A DNA stretch of 47,685 nucleotides from Anaerostipes sp. Its GTDB lineage: Bacteria; Bacillota; Clostridia; Lachnospirales; Lachnospiraceae. Shown here piece by piece: positions 35,477 through 43,731 of the stretch; positions within the stretch are counted from its first letter, which is position 1; every line of letters starts with the position of its first letter. The stretch covers positions 1 through 47,685 of the forward strand of contig JAQWFL010000020.1 of assembly GCA_028704435.1 (NCBI GenBank), given 5' to 3'. The notes under the pieces are model-generated. The model made no database searches. It saw only the letters and a program-made list of their open reading frames with translations, and was not told the origin of the DNA. Both the position numbers and the translations under genes were made by a program.

Positions 35477-36601
35477 ATGAAAGAAATCGGTTATATTATA
35501 TTTGCTTTTTTTTATAAGTTTTTTTCAATTCTTCCTATGAAAAGAAACCATGTGTTTTTGATTATGACTCACGATGAAAGCAGAGAAGGGAACGTTGGTC
35601 GAGTGGGTTATTATATGAAAAAATACGAATCCAGTAAGATTTATACCTTGAAGCGAAAGGACACTTCAGTGAAGCGAATGCCTTATTTTTTCTTAGTAAA
35701 ATCTTATGAACTTGCTCGTTGTGAATATGTATTTTTAGATAATGCATTTTTACCAATGGCCTATTTTAAGGTTCGTAAAGGAACAAAAGTGGTTCAGTTA
35801 TGGCATGGAACGGGAACCATTAAAAAGTTTGGACAGCATGTAAATAAAGGAACAAGGCTAGGGGAACTTGAGAATCGTTCTCATAGAAATATTACAAAAT
35901 TAGTTGTAAATTCAGAGGCAACAAAAAAACTTTACAGCCAGTGTTTTGGAATTCCAGAATTTAAAGTAGAGGTGTTAGGTCTTCCAAGAACGGATTATTT
36001 ATTTAACAAGGAATATCAAAATCGTCAGACCCATTTATTCTATGGAAAATATCCAAGGCTTCAAGATAAGAAGCTTGTTTTATATGCTCCAACGTTTCGA
36101 GATGATCAAGTAGCGTTGCCACAAATACAGTTAAATATAAAGAAATTTATTGCAGAGACAGATGACTCTGTTTGCCTAGGACTTCGCCTGCACCCTTTTG
36201 TTGCAGACAAAATGACGTTCTCAAAAGAAGAATATGGGGATAGAGTTTATGATTTCTCAAAATACCCTCATTTAAATACATTGTTATTTGCATCAGATAT
36301 TTTAATGACAGATTATTCTTCCATTGTTTTTGAATACTGTGCTTTGAAAAAGCCGATGATATTCTTTGCATATGATCTAGAAAAATTCAGCCAGAATGGA
36401 AGAGGATTTTATGAGGATTATGAAACCTATGTTCCAGGGTCAGTTGCCAAAACAACACAAGATGTTATTGATATTATCAACGAGAAACAGTTCAAATTTG
36501 AAAAAATAGAACCGTTTTTTCATACTGCTTACAAGTATGAAGATGGTAAAAGCACAAAGCGGGTTGTGAAAATGATAAAAGAAGTAGATGCTGGGTTGTA
36601 G
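35477..36601 (+). CDS. Divergent TagB/TagF-type glycerophosphotransferase
   Basis: 374 residues, last gene of the operon, starting one base after the previous stop with AGGAGG upstream. The family motifs are LWHGTGTIKKFG near residue 108 (HGTG rather than HGTP), LYAPTFRDDQ, LRLHPF and TDYSSIVFEYCALKKP near 278. The N-terminal part differs from the others (ILPMKRNHVFLIMTHDESREGNVG). With priming and extending enzymes expected in such a pathway, this more divergent copy may be the primer or act on another acceptor. No terminator separates it from the convergent MATE gene, whose end is 3 nt away. Confidence 0.88.
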   Translation: MKEIGYIIFAFFYKFFSILPMKRNHVFLIMTHDESREGNVGRVGYYMKKYESSKIYTLKRKDTSVKRMPYFFLVKSYELARCEYVFLDNAFLPMAYFKVRKGTKVVQLWHGTGTIKKFGQHVNKGTRLGELENRSHRNITKLVVNSEATKKLYSQCFGIPEFKVEVLGLPRTDYLFNKEYQNRQTHLFYGKYPRLQDKKLVLYAPTFRDDQVALPQIQLNIKKFIAETDDSVCLGLRLHPFVADKMTFSKEEYGDRVYDFSKYPHLNTLLFASDILMTDYSSIVFEYCALKKPMIFFAYDLEKFSQNGRGFYEDYETYVPGSVAKTTQDVIDIINEKQFKFEKIEPFFHTAYKYEDGKSTKRVVKMIKEVDAGL

Positions 36602-36604
36602 AAT

Positions 36605-37954
36605 TTATGTTTCTGCAATGGATAACTTCATTTTTTTATGGATTATTTTGTAGGCAACAATACAAATGACCACTGATAAAGCAGAGCCTAATGGAGAGGC
36701 AAGTCCCATAGGATACATAGTTTCAGGCCAGAGTACAGAACCAAAGTATGCCACTGGAATTCTAATCAGTGCAATGGAGGCTATGTTGTGTATAAAGGAT
36801 ATAAAAGGCTTTTCACAGGCACAAAAATAACCGCTGAAACAGAAATGAACGCCAGCAAAAATACAGTCAAATACATAGATTCGAAGATATTGTACCCCGT
36901 AGTAGATGACTGCGGGGTTATTTTTTGTAAACAAAGGTAGAATACTATTTCCGCAAAACTGACATATGACAGTAAAGAAAATTCCAAATCCAACACTAAT
37001 TTTCATTGCAGTAAAGAGAGTTTTTGTACTTCTGTCATATTGTTTTGCACCAATATTTTGTGCACAGATGGTTGACACTGCAGACAGCATAGCAGAAGGA
37101 ACCAAAAAGAGAAAACCAATAATTTTTTCTACAATGCCAACTGCGGCAGCAATATCAACACCACGACGATTTGCAATGGTGGTAATAATCAAAAATGATA
37201 TTTGAATGAGTCCATCTTGAGCACCAATTGGGATACCGATTCGTAGAATTTGTTTCAAAATTCTCAGGTTAAGACGAAAAGCAGAAGGCGTAAATGAAAA
37301 ATTTATGGTTTTAGGCATATAGAGTAATGCAAGAATGACACTAATCGCCTGTGCAATCACAGTGGCAAGCGCTGCACCAGAAGCTTTCATCCCCATAGGA
37401 CCAATAAAAAGATAATCAAGAGCAATATTAATAATCCCAGATATCATAACAAAGTACATGGGATGTTTTGTATCTCCTAAGCCACGATATATACTGCTTA
37501 ATACATTGTATGCAGTAATAAAAATAATACCAATAAAACAGATGGTTACGTAATTTTTTGTTTCCAAAAAAGCAGTCTTTGGAACACTTAAGAGAGTTAG
37601 AATTCCATTGACATTAAAAATTAAAATTAAAGTAAGTAAAACTGCAAAAATGGAAAAAAGAATTACAGTATTTCCAATAATCTTAACAACCTGATTCTGT
37701 TTTTTCTCGCCTACAGACCGGCTAATGGAAACCGTAGCCCCCATAGCCAATCCTACAATAATAACAGTGAGCATATGTGTCACTTGACTACCCACTGAAA
37801 CTGCAGTGATTGTTGAAGCACCATTAAAGCGTCCTGTAATAAAAAGATCGGCTAAGCCATAAAATGTCTGTAAAAAACATGACAACAAATAAGGTAGAGA
37901 AAATTGGATTAAATTCTTTAGAATACTTCCTTTTGTTAAATTGTATGTGTTCAT
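36605..37954 (-). CDS. MATE-family multidrug/cation antiporter
   Basis: 449 residues with twelve predicted membrane helices. It opens NTYNLTKGSILKNLIQFSLPYLLSCFLQTFYGLADLFITGRF, the usual MATE start, and a second, similar half begins near residue 225 with LKQILRIGIPIGAQDGLIQISF. MATE proteins expel cationic drugs using sodium or proton gradients. TGGAGG lies just upstream of the ATG. The gene is divergent from the MerR regulator at 38083, which has a GyrI-like ligand domain, so drug-responsive control is plausible. Confidence 0.93.
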   Translation of the reverse strand: MNTYNLTKGSILKNLIQFSLPYLLSCFLQTFYGLADLFITGRFNGASTITAVSVGSQVTHMLTVIIVGLAMGATVSISRSVGEKKQNQVVKIIGNTVILFSIFAVLLTLILIFNVNGILTLLSVPKTAFLETKNYVTICFIGIIFITAYNVLSSIYRGLGDTKHPMYFVMISGIINIALDYLFIGPMGMKASGAALATVIAQAISVILALLYMPKTINFSFTPSAFRLNLRILKQILRIGIPIGAQDGLIQISFLIITTIANRRGVDIAAAVGIVEKIIGFLFLVPSAMLSAVSTICAQNIGAKQYDRSTKTLFTAMKISVGFGIFFTVICQFCGNSILPLFTKNNPAVIYYGVQYLRIYVFDCIFAGVHFCFSGYFCACEKPFISFIHNIASIALIRIPVAYFGSVLWPETMYPMGLASPLGSALSVVICIVAYKIIHKKMKLSIAET

Positions 37955-38007
37955 CTATATGTCCTCCAAGTATGGTTCATTTCTATTATAGTACAGGTAT
38001 TTCACTG

Positions 38008-38036
38008 TTGCTAAAAAATAGTATAAACTCTATAAT
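38008..38036 (+). promoter_or_regulatory. Promoter of the MerR gene
   Basis: TTGCTA (38008-38013), a 17-bp spacer and TATAAT (38031-38036). Confidence 0.55.
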
Positions 38037-38047
38037 AATTGTAGAGT
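38027..38047. promoter_or_regulatory. Inverted repeat operator at the MerR promoter
   Basis: ACTCTA (38027-38032), a 9-nt spacer and TAGAGT (38042-38047) form a palindrome centred on the -10. Binding by the MerR protein (autorepression) is inferred. Confidence 0.5.
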
Positions 38048-38082
38048 CAAGAATAAGAAAGAATATGAGGAGGGGAGCAGAG

Positions 38083-38922
38083 ATGAAGGGTGATTTATTT
38101 TCAATTGGAGAGGTTGCAAAGCTTTTTCATATTAGTATTAGCACACTGCGCCACTATGATAAAGAGGGCTTGGTAAAGCCAGAGTATACAGATTCAAATA
38201 CAGGATATCGCTATTATAGTACACAGCAGTTTGAGGCACTTAATACCATTCGTTATCTTCGGGCATTAAATACACCATTATCTCAAATCAAATTATTTTT
38301 ACAAAATCGGCAGATTGATACGATTCAGAACCTGCTCCTTCGCCAGAGAAAAGAAATTATAGAGCGTCAGGAGGAATTGAAAAAAATACAGCGTAAAATA
38401 GATAACCGTATTGCTCAGATTGAGGATGCAGTGGCATCAGATTTAGATGTTATTTTTTTTCGCAAATTTCCTGCAAGGAGAATTGCACTTTTAAAGCGTA
38501 GCTTTGAAACATCAGAAATGGAGAGTTTGGAATTATATATCCGCCAGTTAGAGGAAAATGATCAAGATACTGCTATATTTCTTGGAAAAATTGGAATAGG
38601 ATTAGAGGTAGATACACTAGAAAAAAGTAGATTTAACGCTTATGATATTATATTCTTACTTCTTGATAAAGAAGATCAGCACACAGGAAATACGGCGGTG
38701 CTGCCAGAAGAAACTTGCTTGGTTCTTAGGTTTCCAGGTTCCCATGAAAGTGCTCCAGTGCAGTATGAAAAGATGATGAAATATATTAAAAAGAATGGGT
38801 ATGATATCTGTGGATTTTCAAAAGAGATTACACTGATTGATTACGGATTTACCAACAATGAGTCGGAATTTGTGACAGAAATTCAAATCCCAGTAAAAAT
38901 AGATTCCCGTGGACATTTCTAA
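38083..38922 (+). CDS. MerR-family regulator with GyrI-like effector domain
   Basis: 279 residues. The N-terminal winged helix is LFSIGEVAKLFHISISTLRHYDKEGLVKPEYTDSNTGYRYYS, a typical BmrR-type MerR domain, followed by a long dimerising coiled coil (about 75-118, RQRKEIIERQEELKKIQ). Residues about 125-279 resemble the GyrI/BmrR ligand-binding fold, ending in the FVTEIQIPVK strand. Such proteins activate multidrug exporters when a drug binds. GAGGAGGGG precedes ATG 38083; the longer frame from 37864 runs through the promoter and is not used. It is divergent from the MATE gene, its likely target. Confidence 0.88.
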   Translation: MKGDLFSIGEVAKLFHISISTLRHYDKEGLVKPEYTDSNTGYRYYSTQQFEALNTIRYLRALNTPLSQIKLFLQNRQIDTIQNLLLRQRKEIIERQEELKKIQRKIDNRIAQIEDAVASDLDVIFFRKFPARRIALLKRSFETSEMESLELYIRQLEENDQDTAIFLGKIGIGLEVDTLEKSRFNAYDIIFLLLDKEDQHTGNTAVLPEETCLVLRFPGSHESAPVQYEKMMKYIKKNGYDICGFSKEITLIDYGFTNNESEFVTEIQIPVKIDSRGHF

Positions 38923-38988
38923 GCAAAGATTGTCGGGAGAACCGTCTACTCAAGAGATATACTGTGAATGTAGGAAGAGGTGATAAGC

Positions 38989-39846
38989 ATGGAATGGATG
39001 AAGTCTATTGGTGAAGCAATTCAATTTATTGAGGATAACATTACAGAGGATATCAATGCAGATGATGTGGCCAGTCATGTATATGTTTCATCCTTTTATT
39101 TTCAAAAAGGATTTAGCATGCTGTGTGGTTTTTCTGTTATGGAGTATATTCGAAATCGTAGACTGGCACTTGCGGGAGGAGAATTAGCAGCCAGCGATAT
39201 TAAAATTATTGATCTTGCAGTAAAATATGGATATGATTCTCCAGATAGTTTTACAAAGGCATTTACAAGATTTCATGGTATTACACCCTCAATGGCGAGA
39301 AAGGACGATGTGACAATCAAATCTTTTGCGCCACTGAAAATCAAAATATCAATGGAAGGTGGTCATATGATGGATTACAAAATTACAAAAAAAGATGCAT
39401 TTACAGTGTTAGGGGTATCAAAGAAGTTTGGCTATGAGAATGCTATGAACGAGGTTCCGGCATTTTGGCAGGAGCATATTAAGTCTGGGAATGGAAAATA
39501 TGTTTGTGGAATGTATGGAATTAATATTGATGAAGAAATGAAAAATGAGGAATTTGAATATTTAATTGCAGATAATTACAATCCAGCAATGGAGATTCCA
39601 GAAGGATTTGTAACAAAAACAATTCCTTCCTTTACGTGGGCAGTATTTCCATGCAAAGGATCAATGCCAGAGGCTTTGCAGAATGTGAATCAGAAGATAT
39701 TTTCTGAGTGGTTGCCAGCACTAAAAGAGTATGATTTTGCAGCCGGTTATTGCGTAGAGATGTATGATGATCCAAGAAAATTTCCAAAAGGAACAGCAGA
39801 TGACAACTATTACACAGAGATTTGGATTCCAGTAAAAAAGAAATAG
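38989..39846 (+). CDS. AraC-family regulator with GyrI-like effector domain
   Basis: 285 residues of Rob/SoxS-like layout. The AraC DNA-binding domain is N-terminal (about 1-105) with two helix-turn-helices (INADDVASHVYVSSFYFQKGF and IKIIDLAVKYGYDSPDSFTKAFTRFHG). The GyrI-like ligand domain (about 125-285) starts with YKITKKDAFTVLGVSKKFGYEN and ends in NYYTEIWIPVKK. The GAAGAGG site fits ATG 38989 better than a GTG at 38980. It follows the MerR gene by 66 nt and may be co-transcribed with it, so two regulators with the same type of ligand domain sit side by side. A strong terminator follows. Confidence 0.9.
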   Translation: MEWMKSIGEAIQFIEDNITEDINADDVASHVYVSSFYFQKGFSMLCGFSVMEYIRNRRLALAGGELAASDIKIIDLAVKYGYDSPDSFTKAFTRFHGITPSMARKDDVTIKSFAPLKIKISMEGGHMMDYKITKKDAFTVLGVSKKFGYENAMNEVPAFWQEHIKSGNGKYVCGMYGINIDEEMKNEEFEYLIADNYNPAMEIPEGFVTKTIPSFTWAVFPCKGSMPEALQNVNQKIFSEWLPALKEYDFAAGYCVEMYDDPRKFPKGTADDNYYTEIWIPVKKK

Positions 39847-39853
39847 TGAAGAT

Positions 39854-39886
39854 AAAACAGGAGAGAACATATACTCTCCTGTTTTT
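39854..39886 (+). terminator. Terminator after the AraC gene
   Basis: ACAGGAGAG (39857-39865) pairs perfectly with CTCTCCTGT (39874-39882), flanked by A-run and T-run. Confidence 0.93.
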
Positions 39887-39918
39887 ATCCAATTGTCAAA
39901 AGTTTGTACCTATATTTT

Positions 39919-39947
39919 TTGTCATCTGCTTCACAACATGCTACAAT
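39919..39947 (+). promoter_or_regulatory. Promoter of the condensation-DUF6320-hydrolase operon
   Basis: TTGTCA (39919-39924), a 17-bp spacer and TACAAT (39942-39947) with TGc before it. Confidence 0.65.
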
Positions 39948-40001
39948 AATCCATAGAGGATAAAATGAAAATTGGTAAAAATTATGGAGAGGAGTAAACA
40001 A

Positions 40002-41285
40002 ATGTCCCATAAAACCGAACAAATTTCATGGCGAAGATTAGATAATACCGCAAAGATTTTTCCGGTGATTGCAAATGAGAAAATCAGTCATACTTTTCGT
40101 ATTTCTGTTACCTTAAAGGAGGCTATACAGCCCAAACTTTTGCAGCAGGCATTAGAAGATACTCTCCCATGGTTTGATGGATATAGAGTTAGACTTCGAA
40201 GAGGATTTTTTTGGTTTTATTTTGAGAATAATAAAAATAAACCCATGATTATAAAAGAGCGAACTTATCCGTGTAAATTTATAGATCCTCATCTAAATCA
40301 AAAGTTTTTATTTCAAGTATCTTACTTTGACTGCCGCATTAATTTGGAAGTATTTCATGCGCTGTCAGACGGATTGGGAGCGGTTACTTTTTTAAAACAG
40401 CTCACATATCGGTATCTTGATTTGACGAAAGATAAAAGAGGACTTCATGAAAAATGGAGACCCGAAAAAGACTGTATTTTAGATGTGGAAGATAGTTATG
40501 TAAAGAATTATAGAAAACGGAAGAAGAAACACTACAGTACAAAGAAAGCTTATCAGTTAAAAGGGCAAAAATTGTATCAGGACACTATTAGTGTGATTCA
40601 TGGGTACGTCAATCTTGCAGATTTAAAAGGGCAGTGTAAAAAGTATAATGTCAGTATGACAAAGTACTTGACAGCAGTTATAATCTGGAGTATTTATCAG
40701 GAATATTTAAATGGACAGCCGGCAAAATGCCCAATTTGTATTAATCTTCCTGTAAATTTAAGAGCTTTTTTTGACTCTAGTACAACGAGTAACTTCTTTA
40801 TGGTAACCATAATAGAATTTTTAGCGCAAAAAGAGGGGCATACCTTTGAAGAAATCCTCAAAGAAGTAAGTACACAAATGGAACAGAAAATCACAAGAGA
40901 AAAGGTAGAAGAGACCATTGCTTACAATGTTTCGGCAGAGAGGAATCCGTTGGTGAGAATTTTACCTTTGTTTATTAAAAATTTAGCATTAAACTACGTG
41001 TTTCAAAAGTCTAGTAAGTCGGTTACTATGACACTGTCCAATCTAGGGAAGGTAGATATACTCCCAGAATATCAGAATGAAATCAAAAGATTTCATGCTA
41101 CCACAGGTGTGTTCAAAAAGCAGGAAATAAAATGTACAATTATGAGTTATGGAGAAGAAGTTGTTGTGACATTTACCAGTGTTTATAAAGATGCTTATTT
41201 ACAAAAGGAATTTTTTAGAACTTTGAGTCAGCAGGGAATCCATATATCAATCGAAAGTAATGGAGTTATCAATGAAAAAGTGTGA
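40002..41285 (+). CDS. Condensation/alcohol-acyltransferase-like protein
   Basis: 427 residues of the CoA-dependent acyltransferase or condensation-domain superfamily (alcohol acetyltransferase/PapA-like). The HxxxDG motif is intact: FHALSDG with His119, Asp123 and Gly124. A second conserved stretch, CINLPVNLRAFFDSSTTSNFF, resembles the bridge region of these folds, which carries an N-[FY] type motif. It has no signal peptide. AGAGGAG (39988-39994) points to ATG 40002 rather than the in-frame TTG at 39972. The next gene overlaps its end. The same trio (this family, DUF6320, alpha/beta hydrolase) is, as I recall, found together in other Firmicutes. The acyl donor and acceptor are unknown. Confidence 0.78.
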   Translation: MSHKTEQISWRRLDNTAKIFPVIANEKISHTFRISVTLKEAIQPKLLQQALEDTLPWFDGYRVRLRRGFFWFYFENNKNKPMIIKERTYPCKFIDPHLNQKFLFQVSYFDCRINLEVFHALSDGLGAVTFLKQLTYRYLDLTKDKRGLHEKWRPEKDCILDVEDSYVKNYRKRKKKHYSTKKAYQLKGQKLYQDTISVIHGYVNLADLKGQCKKYNVSMTKYLTAVIIWSIYQEYLNGQPAKCPICINLPVNLRAFFDSSTTSNFFMVTIIEFLAQKEGHTFEEILKEVSTQMEQKITREKVEETIAYNVSAERNPLVRILPLFIKNLALNYVFQKSSKSVTMTLSNLGKVDILPEYQNEIKRFHATTGVFKKQEIKCTIMSYGEEVVVTFTSVYKDAYLQKEFFRTLSQQGIHISIESNGVINEKV

Positions 41286-41937
41286 GTACTGTCAAGTGAA
41301 TATTTTAGACGACACAGTGACGTGTCCTTTATGCAATCGGGTACTGGAGGAAAATCAAGGAGAACCTCCAACTAAGATGTATCCAGATATTGAGGAAAAG
41401 CGAAGAAAATCTGCGTTGATTCAACACGCTTTCTTTCTCGCAGCGGGGATTGTGGCTGTTCTTGTTGTCTTAATTAACATCCTTACTTATCAGGGATTTT
41501 GGTGGGCTGTCATTGTGGATGCTAGTATTTTGTACTTAGCATTGACGGTCTATTATTCCCTTGTACATCATGGAAATCCCGCGGCTAAAATTGTAGTTGA
41601 GATAATAATGGCAGGTATTTTAGTTGTTGTCATTGATGTATTTACAGGAAATCAAGGATGGGCATTAAATTATGTAGTTCCAGGAATGGTGATTGTAGCA
41701 GATTTTTCCATTGGAGTTTTAATGGTAATTAATCATTCTTACTGGTACAGTTATGTGATGTATCAAGCTCTTTTAACAACGGCATCCTTTGTTCCATGTA
41801 TATTATTATATATCATAGGAGAAGGGAATCATCCAGTGGTAAATATAATTGCAGTGGGAATCTCTGTTGTGATGTTAGTTTTAACCATGATATTTAAAAA
41901 TGGGAAAAGTGAAATGATGCGAAGGTTCCACACGTAG
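41272..41937 (+). CDS. DUF6320-like zinc-ribbon membrane protein
   Basis: 221 residues. The N terminus has a zinc-ribbon pattern, CEYCQVNILDDTVTCPLCN (two CxxC pairs). Residues about 50-215 hold roughly six membrane helices. I assign it to the DUF6320 type from this layout and from its neighbours; no biochemical role is known to me. The ATG at 41272 has GGAG 6 nt upstream, inside the end of the previous gene, so the two genes overlap by 14 nt and are probably translationally coupled. It could anchor or partner the acyltransferase-like protein. Confidence 0.72.
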   Translation: MKKCEYCQVNILDDTVTCPLCNRVLEENQGEPPTKMYPDIEEKRRKSALIQHAFFLAAGIVAVLVVLINILTYQGFWWAVIVDASILYLALTVYYSLVHHGNPAAKIVVEIIMAGILVVVIDVFTGNQGWALNYVVPGMVIVADFSIGVLMVINHSYWYSYVMYQALLTTASFVPCILLYIIGEGNHPVVNIIAVGISVVMLVLTMIFKNGKSEMMRRFHT

Positions 41938-41952
41938 GAGAAGGGAAAGTAT

Positions 41953-42861
41953 ATGCAAAAAACAAGCGTAAGAGGAAGAATAATCAGCAATCTAATTGAA
42001 GATATTGCTTCAACTTCTATAGGAGAAAAGTTCTACACAGGGGAAGTATATCAGCAAGTGAAGGAACCAAAGTGGATTTGCCCAAGGGGCTATAAGAATG
42101 AAGAAATCAACCGAAAACAATATAAAATGGAACTTTTATCACCGAAACTGAGACCAAACAACATTGTTGTATTACAGCTTCACGGAGGAGGATATATTGG
42201 AGAATTGCGAAATGCCCACCGACGGTTTGCACTTCAATATTCTAAGCGTTGTTTTGGAGGCAGCGTTCTAACTCCAGATTATAGAGTGGCACCAGAACAT
42301 GTATTTCCGGCAGCACTTGATGATGCAGTGGATGCTTATCAATGGCTGTTAAATGAAAAAAAGGTAAAGCCAGAGCATATTATTGTAGCAGGGGACTCTG
42401 CTGGTGGAGGGCTTGCTCTAGGGTTGGGATTATATTTAAAAGACCACGAGATTCCACTGCCTAGTGGTTTTATTTTAATGTCACCGTGGACAGACTTGAC
42501 ACTAAGTGGGGAGAGTCTTATATCAAATTATGAAAAGGATCCTCTGTTTGGCGGTACAAAACATAATATGATCTATGAAGCACCTTATCCAGGAGAACAT
42601 AATCGACAAGATCCATATCTCTCACCGTTTTTTGGACATTTTTATGGATTTCCACCGATTCTATTCCAAGTTGGCGGAAATGAAGTTTTGTTAGATGATA
42701 CAAGAAGAGTTGCAAAGAAGGCCAAAAAAAGTGGAGTAAAAGTGCGATGCAGCGTTTATCCCGAAATGTTTCATGTGTTTCAAATGGGGCTTGGTTTATT
42801 ACCTGAAAGCAGAGCAGCATGGAATGAAATAGGAGAATTTTTAAGACGAGTTGTGATTTAA
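41953..42861 (+). CDS. Alpha/beta hydrolase, HSL-type esterase
   Basis: 302 residues of the hormone-sensitive-lipase esterase family. The oxyanion motif HGGGY begins at His77, the nucleophile elbow is GDSAGGG with Ser149, and the triad is completed by Asp248 or Asp249 (VLLDD) and His274 (MFHVFQ). It has no signal peptide. A GGAGAAGGG site lies upstream, 15 nt after the DUF6320-like gene, so it is the third gene of that operon. With an acyltransferase-like protein in the same unit, it may remove what the first adds or hydrolyse a small ester; this is inference. Confidence 0.9.
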   Translation: MQKTSVRGRIISNLIEDIASTSIGEKFYTGEVYQQVKEPKWICPRGYKNEEINRKQYKMELLSPKLRPNNIVVLQLHGGGYIGELRNAHRRFALQYSKRCFGGSVLTPDYRVAPEHVFPAALDDAVDAYQWLLNEKKVKPEHIIVAGDSAGGGLALGLGLYLKDHEIPLPSGFILMSPWTDLTLSGESLISNYEKDPLFGGTKHNMIYEAPYPGEHNRQDPYLSPFFGHFYGFPPILFQVGGNEVLLDDTRRVAKKAKKSGVKVRCSVYPEMFHVFQMGLGLLPESRAAWNEIGEFLRRVVI

Positions 42862-42870
42862 GTGTAGAGT

Positions 42871-42900
42871 ACAAAAACGAACAAAAACAAACAAAATTGT
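42871..42900. promoter_or_regulatory. DeoR-type operator, three 10-nt direct repeats
   Basis: ACAAAAACGA, ACAAAAACAA and ACAAAATTGT lie end to end with an exact 10-nt period, directly upstream of the deoC -35. A-rich direct repeats of this kind are typical DeoR-family sites. Confidence 0.6.
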
Positions 42901-42901
42901 G

Positions 42902-42930
42902 TTTACAAATGTTTGAAAATGTGTTATAAA
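42902..42930 (+). promoter_or_regulatory. Promoter of deoC and the regulator gene
   Basis: TTTACA (42902-42907), a 17-bp spacer and TATAAA (42925-42930) with TGt before it. The start site would be near 42937. Confidence 0.7.
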
Positions 42931-42953
42931 TAAATCAGGAGGAAAAATAACAC

Positions 42954-42973
42954 ACAAAAACAAACAATAATGA
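42954..42973. promoter_or_regulatory. Second DeoR-type operator, two 10-nt repeats
   Basis: ACAAAAACAA then ACAATAATGA, the same 10-nt unit as upstream of the promoter. It lies between a consensus AGGAGG (42937-42942) and the deoC ATG and overlaps the ATG. Confidence 0.5.
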
Positions 42974-43707
42974 ACGTGTTATTTAGTAAAAAGATGATGG
43001 AATTAACAAAGAAAGCGGAAGAAATGACAGTTAAAGAATTAGCGGCATACATTGACTACTCTGTATTAAAACCTGAATTTACGGAAGATGAAATTATACA
43101 ATTAACAAAGGATGGGGTAAAACTTGGATGTGCAACTATTTGTATTAATCCAGGTTACATGGAATTGTGTGAACCTTATGTAAAGGGAAGTGATACCATG
43201 CTTTGTCCTGTTACAGATTTTCCTTTTGGAACAAGCTCTACACAATCAAAAGTTGAACAGATTGAAAGGGTTGCAAAGTATGACAGTGTAAAAGAGGTTG
43301 ATGTTGTCGCAAACTTTGGAATGATTCGTGGCGGAAGATATGAAGAAGTAACAAAAGATATCAAGGCATGTGCAGATGCAGCTCATAAGTACGGAAGAGA
43401 ACTAAAGGTTATTTTTGAGACAGACGCATTAAATGAAGAACAAGTAAGAAAAGCCTGTCACTGTGCAATGGATGCAGGAGCTGACTTTGTGAAGACAAGT
43501 ACAGGATTTTTAACAGGATTTGAAGCCCATGGTGCTACACCAGAGATTATCAAAATTATGCAAGAAGAAGTGGGAAATCAGTGTAAAATCAAAGGAAGTG
43601 GATGTATCCGTACGAGAGAACATTTTTTACAATTAATTAATATGGGAATTGATCGAATGGGTGTTGGATATCGTTCGGTTCCAGTGGTTCTTGATTTGGA
43701 CAAATAA
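42970..43707 (+). CDS. deoC: Deoxyribose-phosphate aldolase
   Basis: Cleaves deoxyribose-5-phosphate to glyceraldehyde-3-phosphate and acetaldehyde in nucleoside breakdown. Of 245 residues, the core starts near residue 24 with AAYIDYSVLKPEFTEDEI and carries VDVVANFGMIRGG, the Schiff-base Lys175 in DFVKTSTGF, and IKGSGCIRT with the assisting lysine. The start is uncertain. The only AGGAGG (42937-42942) is 27 nt before ATG 42970, and the internal ATGs at 42994, 42997 and 43024 have no good site either; starting at 43024 would give a more usual DeoC N terminus. It is followed by the DeoR gene, a likely pair controlled by operators around the promoter. Confidence 0.93.
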   Translation: MNVLFSKKMMELTKKAEEMTVKELAAYIDYSVLKPEFTEDEIIQLTKDGVKLGCATICINPGYMELCEPYVKGSDTMLCPVTDFPFGTSSTQSKVEQIERVAKYDSVKEVDVVANFGMIRGGRYEEVTKDIKACADAAHKYGRELKVIFETDALNEEQVRKACHCAMDAGADFVKTSTGFLTGFEAHGATPEIIKIMQEEVGNQCKIKGSGCIRTREHFLQLINMGIDRMGVGYRSVPVVLDLDK

Positions 43708-43731
43708 GACTAAAACAACAGGAGAAACAAG

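Noticed and set aside
37864..38082. N-terminal extension of the MerR protein
   Set aside because: It would read through the intergenic promoter and into the MATE gene; the start at 38083 has a strong ribosome site and a standard MerR N terminus.
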